Shown in pieces: positions 18,953 to 29,363 of a stretch of 64,000 nucleotides of DNA. The notes beneath the pieces were generated by a model. The model did not search any database and was not told the origin of the DNA. It was given only the letters and a program-made list of their open reading frames with translations. Origin of the DNA: Bacteroidota bacterium (GTDB taxonomy: Bacteria; Bacteroidota; Rhodothermia; Balneolales; HLUCCA01). Position 1 is the stretch's first letter; each line of letters starts with the position of its first letter. Made by a program: the position numbers and the translations under genes. Location of the stretch: positions 186,001 through 250,000 of the forward strand of contig JAFIEZ010000006.1 of assembly GCA_020832235.1 (NCBI GenBank), read 5' to 3'.

Positions 18953-21900
18953 TTAATTTTGGGTTATTGTTATCTCAAACGTTTTGGTGGATGTATTGCA
19001 AGGGAGGTCGTGCAGGGTTACGGCCGTTACGGTAACGGTGTAGGTGCCGGGACGCTGATACATATGTCGTACACGCTGACCTGCAGCCGTGTTGCCATCG
19101 CCGAAATCCCAGTATAGACGAACGCCTCCGTTGTAACGGGCCGCGGTGCGGGATGCATCAAACATAACGGTGTTATCTGCGCGGCTGAGGCTGCTTTCAC
19201 GGGGAACTGTAGCCTCAATGATGGGCGGTTCGTACACCTCGAAGCGGGTGTCGAGCAGAAGGGTGCCGTCGGCGCTGGTGATTACCATGTGCTGCTCTCC
19301 AACCTCCTCAAATTGAATGGCGCTTACGGATTGTTCTCTAACGGGGATACCGTTAATCGATACAAACAGGCTCTCAAAACGGCTGGCATCCAGACCTAAC
19401 TGTGCGGGTAGGTCGAGTGGATCGGCCAGACAGATAATCGGAGGAATACTTCCGTCCAGCATGTCGGGTGCAATAACCTGTATGGTACTTGTAACCGACT
19501 GCCGGGAATTGGCAAGACCATCGTTGTCGGTTACGCTCAGTGTGAGCGTATAGTTGCCCGGGCGGTCGAACTCGAGGGAGAAACTGTCGGTGTTTCCTTG
19601 CTGCCCATTATCCGTTACCCATGCGTACTGCACGATGGTGCCATCAGGATCATGGCTTTCATCAGCGGTAAAGGTTGCCCGCTCGCCACGGGTTACCAGG
19701 GTCGGACCGCTGATTACGGGCACGGGTGGCGCGTTAACCCGAACCTGAACTTCATCGAGCAGCGCACTGGCCTGCGATGATATCGTGGTAATACCGCGGT
19801 CGAACAGCTGTACCGTATAGGTGCCTGGCGAATTCCAGCCGATGAAGGCTTCCTTGCCCGTGAACTCTTCCCCGTTGGATACCCAAACCGGTTCTTGAAT
19901 GCGGTCAATATCGGTATTGCTGCCACTGAGGGTGAAACGATGTCGCTGACCGGGAGTAAGTACCGGAACGCCGGCAATACGCACATCCGGTTGTGGTCGA
20001 ACCTCCACCGTTCGCGTGCTGATAGCGGAATTGCAGGTTGTTTCGTCTGTTGTTTCGATGTGGAGACGGATGGTGTGCGTGCCTTCATCCGGGGTTATGC
20101 GTGTGAGGGGAAGTCGGCCCTGCAACTCGTTGGCGTTAATCGAAGCCGCGATGCGCCTGCCCGACCGTTGCTCCCAGACGGGTTGGTTTGCCCGGGATTG
20201 GTTCAGCTCCCATACGACTTCCTGGTTGTCGCCAATTTCCCAGCGGATTCGGCGAATTTGCTGGTCTTCCTGAACAGATGGAGTAGCGTCCAGAACAAGT
20301 TCGTCTCCGGCGAATACAATTTCCGGTATGGTAAACGAAGCCCGAGCCGGTGCGGCAATGGTTATCGTGCGGGTCGCTGTTGAAGTACTATTCTCGCACA
20401 CAACACCCAGGCTGCACTCCACCTGCAAGGTAGCCCGGTAAATACCGGGTTGTGTGTAGCGATGGGATACCCGTTGGCCCTCAGCCGTGTTTCCATCGCC
20501 GAAATCCCACTTCCAACGCGTTATTGTGCCATCGGGTGCGTTGCTTACCGATGCCGATCCATCGAACACAACGCTCTCGGTAAGACAGGTTACAACATCA
20601 TCACCGGCCGCAGCAATGGGTGCCCCGGCCACCTGGAACGTACGCGTGGTTCGGGTCTGCGAATTTGGAAGTCCCAGCTGATCGTCGGCCTCAAGCGTTA
20701 CGACGTACCGCCCGATTTCTGTAAACCGCACGTTACCCGACGCATTATCGGAGGTGATGCCGTTGCCGAAATCCCAGCTAAAGCGTACATCCTGCGACGT
20801 TCCCGCTCGTGCTGCGTATTGAACCGGTGTATTCAGGCAGATAACCTCGGGAAAATCCATCACAATCTGAGGTTCGCGATTGATCAGCACGTTCACCGTT
20901 TGTGAAACGATACTGTTTTCGAGTTCCTGCTGATCGTCTGCCGTGAGCGTTACGGTGTATGTTCCGGGACCTTCAAATGTATGGGTAACTACAGGCCCCT
21001 CAGCGGTGGTACCATCCCCGAAGTCCCACCGGAAGCGCAACAGGTCGCCATCCGGATCGCTGGATGAGGATGCATCAAAAGAAACGGTTGGTTCGTGGGT
21101 AATCACATCCTGCAGTGCTGCTATTTCAGGAGGATGATTCGGTTTGATGGTGATGCTACCTTCTGATCGGGCATTTGGCAATCCGGAGGTGCTTTCAACG
21201 GCAAAGCGAATGATTTTGTCGCCGTCGGCGGGCATGATGAACGATTCGCGAACTTCTCCCTGCACCCAGTCTGTGCCCCCGGTTGACCAATACCAGGCCG
21301 AGGCCTCACTGCCAGGAATCTGTGTTTCTGAGAGGTCTACCTCGAACCGACTGCCCGGCGACATGCGCTCGGGATATGAAGCGATGAGGCGGGGTGGTCC
21401 ATGGATGGTGATTTCGGTGTAAGCAAAGCCGGCTGACTCTTCCAGACGGGTATCGTCAAACACAGCAAGGGACACCTGGTACACGCCTGGGTTTGCGTAG
21501 CGATGGGTCACCACCGGACCTTCAGCCGTGTTTCCATCCCCGAAATCCCATGTATATCGGATGATTTCGCCATCGGGATCGGATGAGGCGCTGGCATCGA
21601 AGCGTAACGTCTGGTTGGGCGAGCCCTCCGATGGGGCTTCCAGTCGTGCAATGGGCAACTGATTCACCAGCACTTCCACCCTGCGCGACTGCACCGAAGA
21701 AAAAGTTCCGGAGTCGTCCACTATGGTAAGCTGTACGGTATAACGTCCTGGCCGGCGGTATGTATGATTCGCCACAGGACCTACAATGCGCCGACCGTCG
21801 CCCATATTCCATTCAAAGCTGATGATTTCGCCATCGGGGTCGTACGAGCTTTCAGCGGAGAGTGAAACAACCCCGTCATTGACAATGAGGTCGCCTGTAA

Positions 21901-23902
21901 TAATGGGCACAGGTGGATAGTTAACCCGAACAAAAAGCGAGTCCATATCGGTGATGCCAAAGCTATCGGTTACCCTCAGGTACACCCAATACTCGCCGGG
22001 CTCGGCAATCGGCTCGCGAACCACCATGCCTTCTCGAACAACATCCCCCGGAAAAATCCATTCATATTGCACAATTCGACCGTCTGTGGCACGCGAACGA
22101 TTGGCGTTATAGGTTGGCGGGCGGTTGGGAGAGATATGCTTGTCGGCGCCGGCGTTGGCAATAGGACCGCGACTTACCCGTACGCCATGTGTTGCGGTGC
22201 TGGATGCATTCCCCGAAAAAGAGTCGTCTGTAACCGTGAGTTTAACATTCAGGTTTCGGTTGGAGGTTAGTGTATACTCGGTTATTGGTTCGTGGGAAAC
22301 GACCTGACCGTTAACCTCCCAGAGGAATTCGGTAATTTCGCCATCGGGATCGTAGGATGCGGACCCGTCTAGCAGGATGGTATCGCCATTTTGGGCGCTA
22401 GCCGGCGCTGCGATACGGGCCACGGGAGCCTGATTCATACGAACGGTGGCCGTTGAGGTGGCTGTTGCGCATGGGGAGCCCGAATCGTCGGTAACGGTAA
22501 GGGTAACGGTGAATACACCCGGCTCACGGTAAGTATGGTCAACCCGTGCACCTACACCGGTGTTCCCATCACCGAAATCCCATTCGTATCGGGTAATTCT
22601 GCCATCCGGGTCTTCTGATACGGTACCGTCAAAAACGATGGGGTTTCCGGCCACAAATCTGCGGTCGCCGCCGGCCCAGGCCATTGGGGGCTGGTTCACA
22701 TGTACCGAATCGATAAGAGCAACGGTCTGGCGTTCTCCTTCGAACATACCGCTGATGAGCATGGTAAATGGGTGGAAGCCGGCTTCGGGGAAGGTTCGCT
22801 CGATGGAGGCCCCTATCAACGTATCGGCTTCGAAAATCCACATGGTTTCCGGATCAAAGAAGTCATCCCCGTTGATAATGATACTTTGCAGCCCAATGAC
22901 ATTGCAACTTTCGGGCGCCGGATACGATTGCTCAAAAGAAAAACGAGGAGTTTCCACGGGTTCGTAATCTACAATCGGGAGGGGAATGCGAAGGGGGTTT
23001 CCCTGCTCATCGAGTACGAAAAAGGTGAAGGTGTTTACGTAATTGGTGCCGAAAAAATTAAATCCGATGCTTTCCAGATACTCCGGATTTGGGATGTTAA
23101 CGTTGTTGAATGTCCACTCACCGGGTGGAGAAGAACGCAATTCAACGGGTTCGTGGAAGGGGATTTTAATCTCGGCAGGTTTGTTGTTCAGCCCGAAGGT
23201 GCCTACTTGTACCTGACGGTTGTTTCGTACCGGAATGCGGATTTGTCCCTGGAAATTGGGATCGGCCGGCATGCGCAGGGTTAGGTCGTACACATACATG
23301 CGTGCGTTGTCGGGCTCAACTTTGTCGTTGGGATCAAAAGACAGCACATAGTCGAAAAAATTGCCGTCGTTTCCTTCAACGCCCAGGGCCAGGAAGACGA
23401 ATCTGCGGTAACCGTCGTCGGTGAGGTGCCCCTTTTCTCGGGGGAGGTCGCCCAGTACGTAGTATCGTCTGTCGTATCGGGAGTCGGTACCAAAGGTGCG
23501 CTCGTGGATGATGTCTTCATCCGGAAAAGCGTAGTGTACGTAGGGGGAGCGCTGTATATCGGCACGGGCGCCAAAGGTTCGGGCTGCGGTATCGCCGCCC
23601 AGCAGCAGAAAACGGGTGCGGGAGTTGAACTGCCGTCCGTGGCGCTCATCCAGATACCCTCCGGTTTCGGCGTCGAAGATACGCAGGTAAATCGGCCGGG
23701 TTTCCGAGTCGGGAATTTCAATATAGATGGCCTGGGCGTGATTCGGGTCGCCCCGTTCGGGTGGGGCTTCTTCACCGAAAACAGCTAAAAATAGTCCACG
23801 GGCTTGCTGTGCATGCGCGCTTTCAGGCAACAACAGGCAAAGGCCTGTGAGCAGGAGCAAAAGCAGTGCTGTTGGGCGCAAGCCACGGGCATAGGGCATC
23901 AT
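18953..23902 (-). CDS. Very large secreted PKD-repeat protein
   Basis: About 1650 residues beginning with a Sec signal peptide (a Leu-rich core, cleavage near SAHAQQ). Residues about 35-400 form an N-terminal region I do not recognise. From about 405 to the end there are 12-13 PKD-like beta-sandwich domains; the best copies carry WDFGDGNT, then H-Y, P-G-Y/T and V-TLTVTDD. Others (for example domains 2, 3, 6, 10 and 11) have lost the WDFGDG core. It ends inside the last PKD copy with no catalytic or type IX sorting domain. PKD arrays usually act as rigid spacers or adhesins at the cell surface. I chose the ATG at 23902; a TTG at 23908 is also in frame. Confidence 0.85.
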   Translation of the reverse strand: MMPYARGLRPTALLLLLLTGLCLLLPESAHAQQARGLFLAVFGEEAPPERGDPNHAQAIYIEIPDSETRPIYLRIFDAETGGYLDERHGRQFNSRTRFLLLGGDTAARTFGARADIQRSPYVHYAFPDEDIIHERTFGTDSRYDRRYYVLGDLPREKGHLTDDGYRRFVFLALGVEGNDGNFFDYVLSFDPNDKVEPDNARMYVYDLTLRMPADPNFQGQIRIPVRNNRQVQVGTFGLNNKPAEIKIPFHEPVELRSSPPGEWTFNNVNIPNPEYLESIGFNFFGTNYVNTFTFFVLDEQGNPLRIPLPIVDYEPVETPRFSFEQSYPAPESCNVIGLQSIIINGDDFFDPETMWIFEADTLIGASIERTFPEAGFHPFTMLISGMFEGERQTVALIDSVHVNQPPMAWAGGDRRFVAGNPIVFDGTVSEDPDGRITRYEWDFGDGNTGVGARVDHTYREPGVFTVTLTVTDDSGSPCATATSTATVRMNQAPVARIAAPASAQNGDTILLDGSASYDPDGEITEFLWEVNGQVVSHEPITEYTLTSNRNLNVKLTVTDDSFSGNASSTATHGVRVSRGPIANAGADKHISPNRPPTYNANRSRATDGRIVQYEWIFPGDVVREGMVVREPIAEPGEYWVYLRVTDSFGITDMDSLFVRVNYPPVPIITGDLIVNDGVVSLSAESSYDPDGEIISFEWNMGDGRRIVGPVANHTYRRPGRYTVQLTIVDDSGTFSSVQSRRVEVLVNQLPIARLEAPSEGSPNQTLRFDASASSDPDGEIIRYTWDFGDGNTAEGPVVTHRYANPGVYQVSLAVFDDTRLEESAGFAYTEITIHGPPRLIASYPERMSPGSRFEVDLSETQIPGSEASAWYWSTGGTDWVQGEVRESFIMPADGDKIIRFAVESTSGLPNARSEGSITIKPNHPPEIAALQDVITHEPTVSFDASSSSDPDGDLLRFRWDFGDGTTAEGPVVTHTFEGPGTYTVTLTADDQQELENSIVSQTVNVLINREPQIVMDFPEVICLNTPVQYAARAGTSQDVRFSWDFGNGITSDNASGNVRFTEIGRYVVTLEADDQLGLPNSQTRTTRTFQVAGAPIAAAGDDVVTCLTESVVFDGSASVSNAPDGTITRWKWDFGDGNTAEGQRVSHRYTQPGIYRATLQVECSLGVVCENSTSTATRTITIAAPARASFTIPEIVFAGDELVLDATPSVQEDQQIRRIRWEIGDNQEVVWELNQSRANQPVWEQRSGRRIAASINANELQGRLPLTRITPDEGTHTIRLHIETTDETTCNSAISTRTVEVRPQPDVRIAGVPVLTPGQRHRFTLSGSNTDIDRIQEPVWVSNGEEFTGKEAFIGWNSPGTYTVQLFDRGITTISSQASALLDEVQVRVNAPPVPVISGPTLVTRGERATFTADESHDPDGTIVQYAWVTDNGQQGNTDSFSLEFDRPGNYTLTLSVTDNDGLANSRQSVTSTIQVIAPDMLDGSIPPIICLADPLDLPAQLGLDASRFESLFVSINGIPVREQSVSAIQFEEVGEQHMVITSADGTLLLDTRFEVYEPPIIEATVPRESSLSRADNTVMFDASRTAARYNGGVRLYWDFGDGNTAAGQRVRHMYQRPGTYTVTVTAVTLHDLPCNTSTKTFEITITQN

Positions 23903-23914
23903 TACCAAGGGGTA

Positions 23915-24274
23915 TCAGCTGAAATTCGTATCAATCTCGTGCACTTTTCGCAGAATGGCGCGCGCATTTTCATCTTTGTTTTGCATAACGCGGTGCTGCA
24001 AATTGGTTACGAGATTCGCACGGGATTCTTCAAAAGCGAGCTCTTTGGCCGCTTTATTGTTGGTGGTACGAAGCAGTATAAAAATTTCATCGGCACGCAC
24101 CACACTGTAGAGGCGGTCTTTGTTGAACGCATGCGAACGCAGTTCTTCAAACTTTGAGAAAACACGGGGAAAATCTTCGGTGTTTTCGGCTCTGTCCATA
24201 ACCTCTACGTCGGCCGGGCCTTCAGCGCTAAGCGGTACGCGGCAAATAAAGAAAAAATTATCGGTGTATTGCAT
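23915..24274 (-). CDS. Small protein of unknown function
   Basis: I do not recognise this 119-residue protein. It has no signal peptide or membrane helix, is rich in Asp, Glu, Arg and Asn, and looks mixed alpha/beta, with strands in the first third (YTDNFFFICRVPL, DRLYSVVRADEIFILLR) and a C-terminal helix. It sits only about 12 bases upstream of the large PKD gene on the same strand and is probably in one transcript with it. The coding status is supported by its length and conserved-looking strand/helix pattern only. Confidence 0.6.
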   Translation of the reverse strand: MQYTDNFFFICRVPLSAEGPADVEVMDRAENTEDFPRVFSKFEELRSHAFNKDRLYSVVRADEIFILLRTTNNKAAKELAFEESRANLVTNLQHRVMQNKDENARAILRKVHEIDTNFS

Positions 24275-24464
24275 GTGAAAAGATGTGTTTCTGAAATTTC
24301 GGAAATGCGATTAAAATGAAATATACATAAAACCCACCTGAACTTGGCATCAGATTACATGAGCGGGCATCTGTATATTAAGGATGTAAACGTAAATAAT
24401 GCTTATATTACTATGATTTACGTTTTGCGTAAAGTACGCTAACCTACAGATTAACTTAGATATT

Positions 24465-26186
24465 TTGTCATTTAAAGATTTTAAAATAGGCGAGAACGTC
24501 CTCATGGGACTGATGGATATGGGCTTTGACAAGCCAACGCCTATTCAGGAACAAGCCATTCCGGTACTGCTGGAAGGCAAAGATATATTGGCTTCGGCCC
24601 AAACCGGTACCGGAAAGACCGCTGCTTTTGCTATCCCTTTAATCGAAAAGATTGGATCTAATCCCAAAGCTGGTATCAGAGCGCTTGTTTTGGCTCCTAC
24701 TCGTGAGCTTGCTATTCAAATAGATCAGCAGTTCTGGAGTATTGGTTATCACGCCGGCATCAGCAGTGCCTGTATCTATGGTGGTGCCGATTGGGGAACC
24801 CAGGAAAAGGCTATCCGAGAGGGTGTTGATATACTGGTTGCCACTCCGGGGCGGCTCATAGACCACATCAAGGTTTCATCGGTTGATTTCAGCAACCTCG
24901 AGTTTTTAGTGCTGGATGAGGCCGATCGCATGCTGGATATGGGTTTTTTGCCGGATGTGCGCAGTATTATTCATCGACTTCCCAAGAAGCGACAGTCCTT
25001 ATTGTTTTCAGCTACCCTTTCGGGGAGTATTGAAACCCTTGCCCGTGAAATTACCAACGATCCGGTTCGTATTAATATCTCGTCGTTTAAGCCGGCAGAA
25101 GGTGTTACCCAGATTGCCTATCGTGTTCGCGATGATGGAAAGTTAGGACTTGTACTGAGTCTTGTAGATCCTGAAGAGATGCAGTCGGCCATTGTTTTTG
25201 TTTCAACGAAGCGTGGTGTTGACGGCTTGGCAAGGGCATTGCAGAAAAAAGGAGTTAAGGTTGGGTCTATGCATGGTGATCGCGACCAGAAAGAGCGGGA
25301 GGCAACCCTTGCAGACTTCTCCAATAATCGTATTAATGTGATTGTTGCAACCGACGTGATGGCTCGTGGTATAGATGTTACCGGGGTTTCGCATGTCATT
25401 AACTATAATGTTCCCCGTGATCTGGATGATTACATTCACCGGATTGGCAGAACGGCTCGTGCCGAGATGAAGGGTACGGCCATCACGCTTGTAAGTCCGG
25501 AAGATGGGCGTTATTTCTCTGTCATCCTGAAAGAAATGGGTGATCGTATTGAAATTAAAGACCTACCTGATGAGCTAGGCGATTTTGCTTCGGTTGAAGG
25601 TGAAAAGCCGGAAAGAAGACAGCCGTCTGGAGGGCGTGGCCGAAAGCCGGCTGGCAGACAAAGCAGTCGAGGTAGCAGCCGGGCGCCGCGTAAACCACGC
25701 GGGGATGATGGCACAAGTGGTGAAAAGGGAACTTCCGTATCCAGCGGAGATAAGCGATCGGCAACATCGGCTGATACCAAAGCCGAACAGCCTGCTAAAG
25801 TTAATCAAACTGCGGAAAAGGATAACAGCAACAAGCCCGCTGGGGGAAGAGGTGGAAGGCGACGTCCTCCTCGAAGAAACCCGGATGGCGATACCGGTTC
25901 GCCGGAGGCTAAACAAAAAACACAATCAGACGATAACCAAAGGGATGGAAGTCGCAGACGCAGCGATGGTCCGCGTGGCGGACAGTCGCGTGGCAGCAGC
26001 CAACGTGGTGACGCAAGTGGTGGAAACCGAACCGGAAGGGGCGGAAAAAACCGGGATACCGTTGATCAAAAACAAATTAACCGTATTAAAAATGTAATTG
26101 AACCTTTCGGTAATGAAACGCCGAAGGAAGATAAACCAGGTAAGAAAGGACTCTGGTCTAAGATTACCTCTTTGTTTGGTGATTAA
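24465..26186 (+). CDS. DEAD-box RNA helicase with RG-rich tail
   Basis: An ATP-dependent RNA helicase of the RhlE/CshA type. It has the Q motif (GFDKPTPIQEQAIP), Walker A (AQTGTGKT), DEAD box (LDEADRMLDMGF), SAT motif, and motif VI (HRIGRTAR) over residues 1-370. The final 190 residues are low-complexity and rich in Arg, Gly, Ser and Lys with many RGG-like groups, expected to bind RNA or drive condensates. The start is TTG at 24465, chosen because it gives the family N terminus (FKDFKIGENVL); there is no nearby ATG before residue 14. Such helicases often serve ribosome assembly or cold adaptation. Confidence 0.94.
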   Translation: MSFKDFKIGENVLMGLMDMGFDKPTPIQEQAIPVLLEGKDILASAQTGTGKTAAFAIPLIEKIGSNPKAGIRALVLAPTRELAIQIDQQFWSIGYHAGISSACIYGGADWGTQEKAIREGVDILVATPGRLIDHIKVSSVDFSNLEFLVLDEADRMLDMGFLPDVRSIIHRLPKKRQSLLFSATLSGSIETLAREITNDPVRINISSFKPAEGVTQIAYRVRDDGKLGLVLSLVDPEEMQSAIVFVSTKRGVDGLARALQKKGVKVGSMHGDRDQKEREATLADFSNNRINVIVATDVMARGIDVTGVSHVINYNVPRDLDDYIHRIGRTARAEMKGTAITLVSPEDGRYFSVILKEMGDRIEIKDLPDELGDFASVEGEKPERRQPSGGRGRKPAGRQSSRGSSRAPRKPRGDDGTSGEKGTSVSSGDKRSATSADTKAEQPAKVNQTAEKDNSNKPAGGRGGRRRPPRRNPDGDTGSPEAKQKTQSDDNQRDGSRRRSDGPRGGQSRGSSQRGDASGGNRTGRGGKNRDTVDQKQINRIKNVIEPFGNETPKEDKPGKKGLWSKITSLFGD

Positions 26187-26369
26187 AGCCCCCTTTTATT
26201 TCCATTACCTGATTTCATCGGATTTTTTTTAATGCCTGGATGCAGGGTTATCCCGATTGCATCATGCAACGTGTATTTGTTTTATTTTCGAGTATTTGGT
26301 GGCTGAATTTTGTTAATTACCTGCATTGCTTCCTTATTGCTTCCGCACTGGATGGAAGCCTAACTCATA

Positions 26370-29150
26370 GTGTTTATTGTGTCTGGTGAAACAACCCATA
26401 GTATTACCACAACTGTATTGTTACAGTTATTAACTGGCGCCCAAGCAGGACTTTATCCCTTTGTAACCGGCACGGTTGTGGGTTCTGCATTACTTGCTGT
26501 TTTTGGTATGGTGATATTCTTTGTTGTCACCCGCAAAAAGATAGCTTTTTACACCACCATCTTTTCTCTCGCAGCAGTGTACTCGCTGTTCAGTCAAACG
26601 CAGGCTAGCAGCGCAATAGCAGATATTTCTATCGTAGTGGCAGGTGTATTGTTACTTGAGGTTCTGCGCTCGCTACGAACCTACGTAACCAATCCTCGCA
26701 GCATTGATATTCCGTTGTTCACCGGCTATCTGTTTTCGCTGCTCACTGTCTGGGCAATCGTTTTCCCCAATGCGGCAGTTCTCTCAACTGTCCCGCTGGT
26801 ATATCTGCCCCTTATACTTGGTATTGGACTGATTGGTTGGTTTTATGCTTTTTCCAAGGTGACGCATCCTGTGCGAAATGTGTTCTGGTGGATGATGGCT
26901 ATGCTCACCCTTCTATTTCTTACATTTACTGCTGGAAAGGGGATTTTGGTGCTCCCACTTTCAGCCCTGGATGCGGCGTTTGTATTGATGCCATTGCTTA
27001 TTGTCTTAGGGCTCTATTTTTTGTATCTGGCCCTGGAGCTTTCTGTTTCAAATAAAAATGAAATCGATTCTACACCTGAAATTGAGCGTCTGAAAGCAAG
27101 TGATCAGCTAAAAGATGAGTATGTTGCTATGCTGGCACACGAAATTCGCACTCCATTGGCCGGCATAACTGGAATAACGGAATTGTTGATTGACGGTGCC
27201 GAAGGGGACTTGTCTAAAGAAGTGGTTAATAATCTGGAGCTGATATCCGGCAGCAGCAAGCGATTGACTTATTTACTCAACGAGCTGCTCGATATTTCGC
27301 GTATTCAGGAGAATCTGCTCGATTACAATCCGCGTCCTGTGCATTTGCGATCGGTTGTAAACAGGGTATTGGCACTTCAATACAGTAAAGCCAGTACAAA
27401 AGGCATTCAGCTGCGTAATCAGGTTCCCAAGACGGCTCCTAATGTAATGGCTGATTCTGATAAGCTGGAGCAGGTACTGCATAACCTGATCAATAATTCG
27501 GTTAAGTTCACCGAAGAGGGTTATGTATCGGTAGATGCAGATGTTCAGGACGGGAGGGTGTTTATCACCATCGAAGATACAGGGCAGGGATTGTCTAAAG
27601 AACACATCGATCGTATCCTCGACTCTTTTGATGAAGACCTAAGCAAGCCCTTACCTAGCAGAACCGGATCTGGTTTAGGGCTAAAAATTACACATAAACT
27701 GGTGAAGCTCATGGGCGGAGATCTCACCCTGGAGTCGGCTCAGGGGTTTGGGTCGTACGTCGGGTTCTCAGTCCCCGTTACGGAAGCTGAAGCGGAGGTT
27801 GACGATACGTATGAAAACTATTCCATCAGGCGGCGAAATCAGGCTGTTCCGCTCACCCGCATCCTACCGCATCGCAATGCGCATATTGGCGACAAGTTTA
27901 AAGTGATGATTGTGGATGATGAGCCGGTGAACATCAAAGTACTTACCGCCCAGTTGAACCGGGCCGGGTACGATGTCATCAGTTTTCATCATGGTCGTGA
28001 CGCGCTGGACTATCTGAATGTGGAGAAAATACCCGATCTCATACTGTTGGATGTGATGATGCCGAACTTGAACGGCTTTGAAGTGTGTAAAATTATTCGA
28101 GAGGAGTACTCGCAAACCGAGTTACCTGTAATCTTGCTTACGGCCAAGAGTCAGACGACCGATGTTCTACAGGGTTTCAAGCACGGCGCTAACGATTACA
28201 TTGCCAAGCCTATTGCCAAAGATGAACTGTTAGCCCGCATCAAGACCCATCTTGAGCTCAGTAAAATCAACCATGCGTTCAGTCGGTTTGTCCCTCACGA
28301 GTTCCTCAAGTTTCTGGGTTACGAGAGTATTCTGGATATTAAGCTGGGCGATCAGGTGCAGAAGAATATGGCGGTTATGTTTACCGACATCAAAGACTTT
28401 ACGCGTCTTTCTGAGAACATGTCGCCCAAAGAAGCATTTGATTTCATTAATACCTTTTTGGGTGTGGTGAGTCCGATGATCCGTCAAAGCGGTGGATTCA
28501 TCGACAAGTTTATTGGAGATGCGGTTATGGCACTGTTTCCGGGTGGTGCCGACGATGCCCTCGGTGCAGCCATTAAGATATCAGAAGAGCTGAAAAAGCT
28601 CAATATTGAGCGTAAGAAACTGGATATGGAGCCTATTCTAATCGGAACTGGTTTGCATTCAGGTGATTTGATGCTTGGGATGATTGGTGAGCAGTTGCGT
28701 ATGGAAGGGACGGTTATTTCGGATGTGGTAAATACAGCCTCAAGGCTTGAGGGCTTGACCAAAATCTTTGATAGTAATGTAATTATCAGTTCAGATATAT
28801 TGGATGGGATGTCGTACACGAACTTGTATCATTTCCGATATCTGGGCAAGACCCGTGTGAAGGGCAAGAATAATGTGCTGGATGTATATGGAGTAATTGA
28901 GGGCGATGATCCGCTGAAGATGAAGCTGGAAAAAGCTTCGGCTGACGCATTTGAAGCTGGTATTAAAGAGTTTTATGATAAGAACTTTACCCGGGCCAGT
29001 GTGCATTTCAATGAGGTGTTGAAGATTCATCCAAATGATAAAGCGGCGTCTATTTTCCTTAAAAGATCGGCACATCTCATGGTAACGGGCGTTGCAGACG
29101 ATTGGAGCGGTGTTGACGAGGGTACGTACATTATGGAGCAGAATCAGTAG
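26370..29150 (+). CDS. Hybrid histidine kinase - receiver - class III adenylyl cyclase
   Basis: A 926-residue fusion. Residues 1-235 hold about seven hydrophobic helices. HisKA has His about 257 (AHEIRTPLAG). HATPase covers about 365-480 (NLINNSVKF, DTGQGL, GSGLGL). A receiver at about 512-630 has phospho-acceptor Asp 561 (LLDVMMPN) and a C-terminal KP. A class III cyclase spans about 665-850: metal Asp 673 and Asp 717, Lys 713 (adenine type) and the DVVNTASR motif are present. The tail resembles TPR. A membrane signal could therefore set cAMP synthesis within one polypeptide. The start is GTG at 26370; the next in-frame Met lies inside a membrane helix. Confidence 0.92.
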   Translation: MFIVSGETTHSITTTVLLQLLTGAQAGLYPFVTGTVVGSALLAVFGMVIFFVVTRKKIAFYTTIFSLAAVYSLFSQTQASSAIADISIVVAGVLLLEVLRSLRTYVTNPRSIDIPLFTGYLFSLLTVWAIVFPNAAVLSTVPLVYLPLILGIGLIGWFYAFSKVTHPVRNVFWWMMAMLTLLFLTFTAGKGILVLPLSALDAAFVLMPLLIVLGLYFLYLALELSVSNKNEIDSTPEIERLKASDQLKDEYVAMLAHEIRTPLAGITGITELLIDGAEGDLSKEVVNNLELISGSSKRLTYLLNELLDISRIQENLLDYNPRPVHLRSVVNRVLALQYSKASTKGIQLRNQVPKTAPNVMADSDKLEQVLHNLINNSVKFTEEGYVSVDADVQDGRVFITIEDTGQGLSKEHIDRILDSFDEDLSKPLPSRTGSGLGLKITHKLVKLMGGDLTLESAQGFGSYVGFSVPVTEAEAEVDDTYENYSIRRRNQAVPLTRILPHRNAHIGDKFKVMIVDDEPVNIKVLTAQLNRAGYDVISFHHGRDALDYLNVEKIPDLILLDVMMPNLNGFEVCKIIREEYSQTELPVILLTAKSQTTDVLQGFKHGANDYIAKPIAKDELLARIKTHLELSKINHAFSRFVPHEFLKFLGYESILDIKLGDQVQKNMAVMFTDIKDFTRLSENMSPKEAFDFINTFLGVVSPMIRQSGGFIDKFIGDAVMALFPGGADDALGAAIKISEELKKLNIERKKLDMEPILIGTGLHSGDLMLGMIGEQLRMEGTVISDVVNTASRLEGLTKIFDSNVIISSDILDGMSYTNLYHFRYLGKTRVKGKNNVLDVYGVIEGDDPLKMKLEKASADAFEAGIKEFYDKNFTRASVHFNEVLKIHPNDKAASIFLKRSAHLMVTGVADDWSGVDEGTYIMEQNQ

Positions 29151-29363
29151 TACGATAAAGAGAAACTACTGAAATGTAAAATCGTCTGCGTTTTGGGAAT
29201 TATCTCGTTAAAGCAGGTAAAGATTCCGATTTTTGCGAAATAATGAGAGATTTCAAGGGTTATCTCCATAGATACACGCGTATTTAGGGTTATGTACTTC
29301 CCGATGGGTACAAGAAAAGGTGCCGTTATTATAGAATGGAAATGTGAATAAAATGGAGATCAA

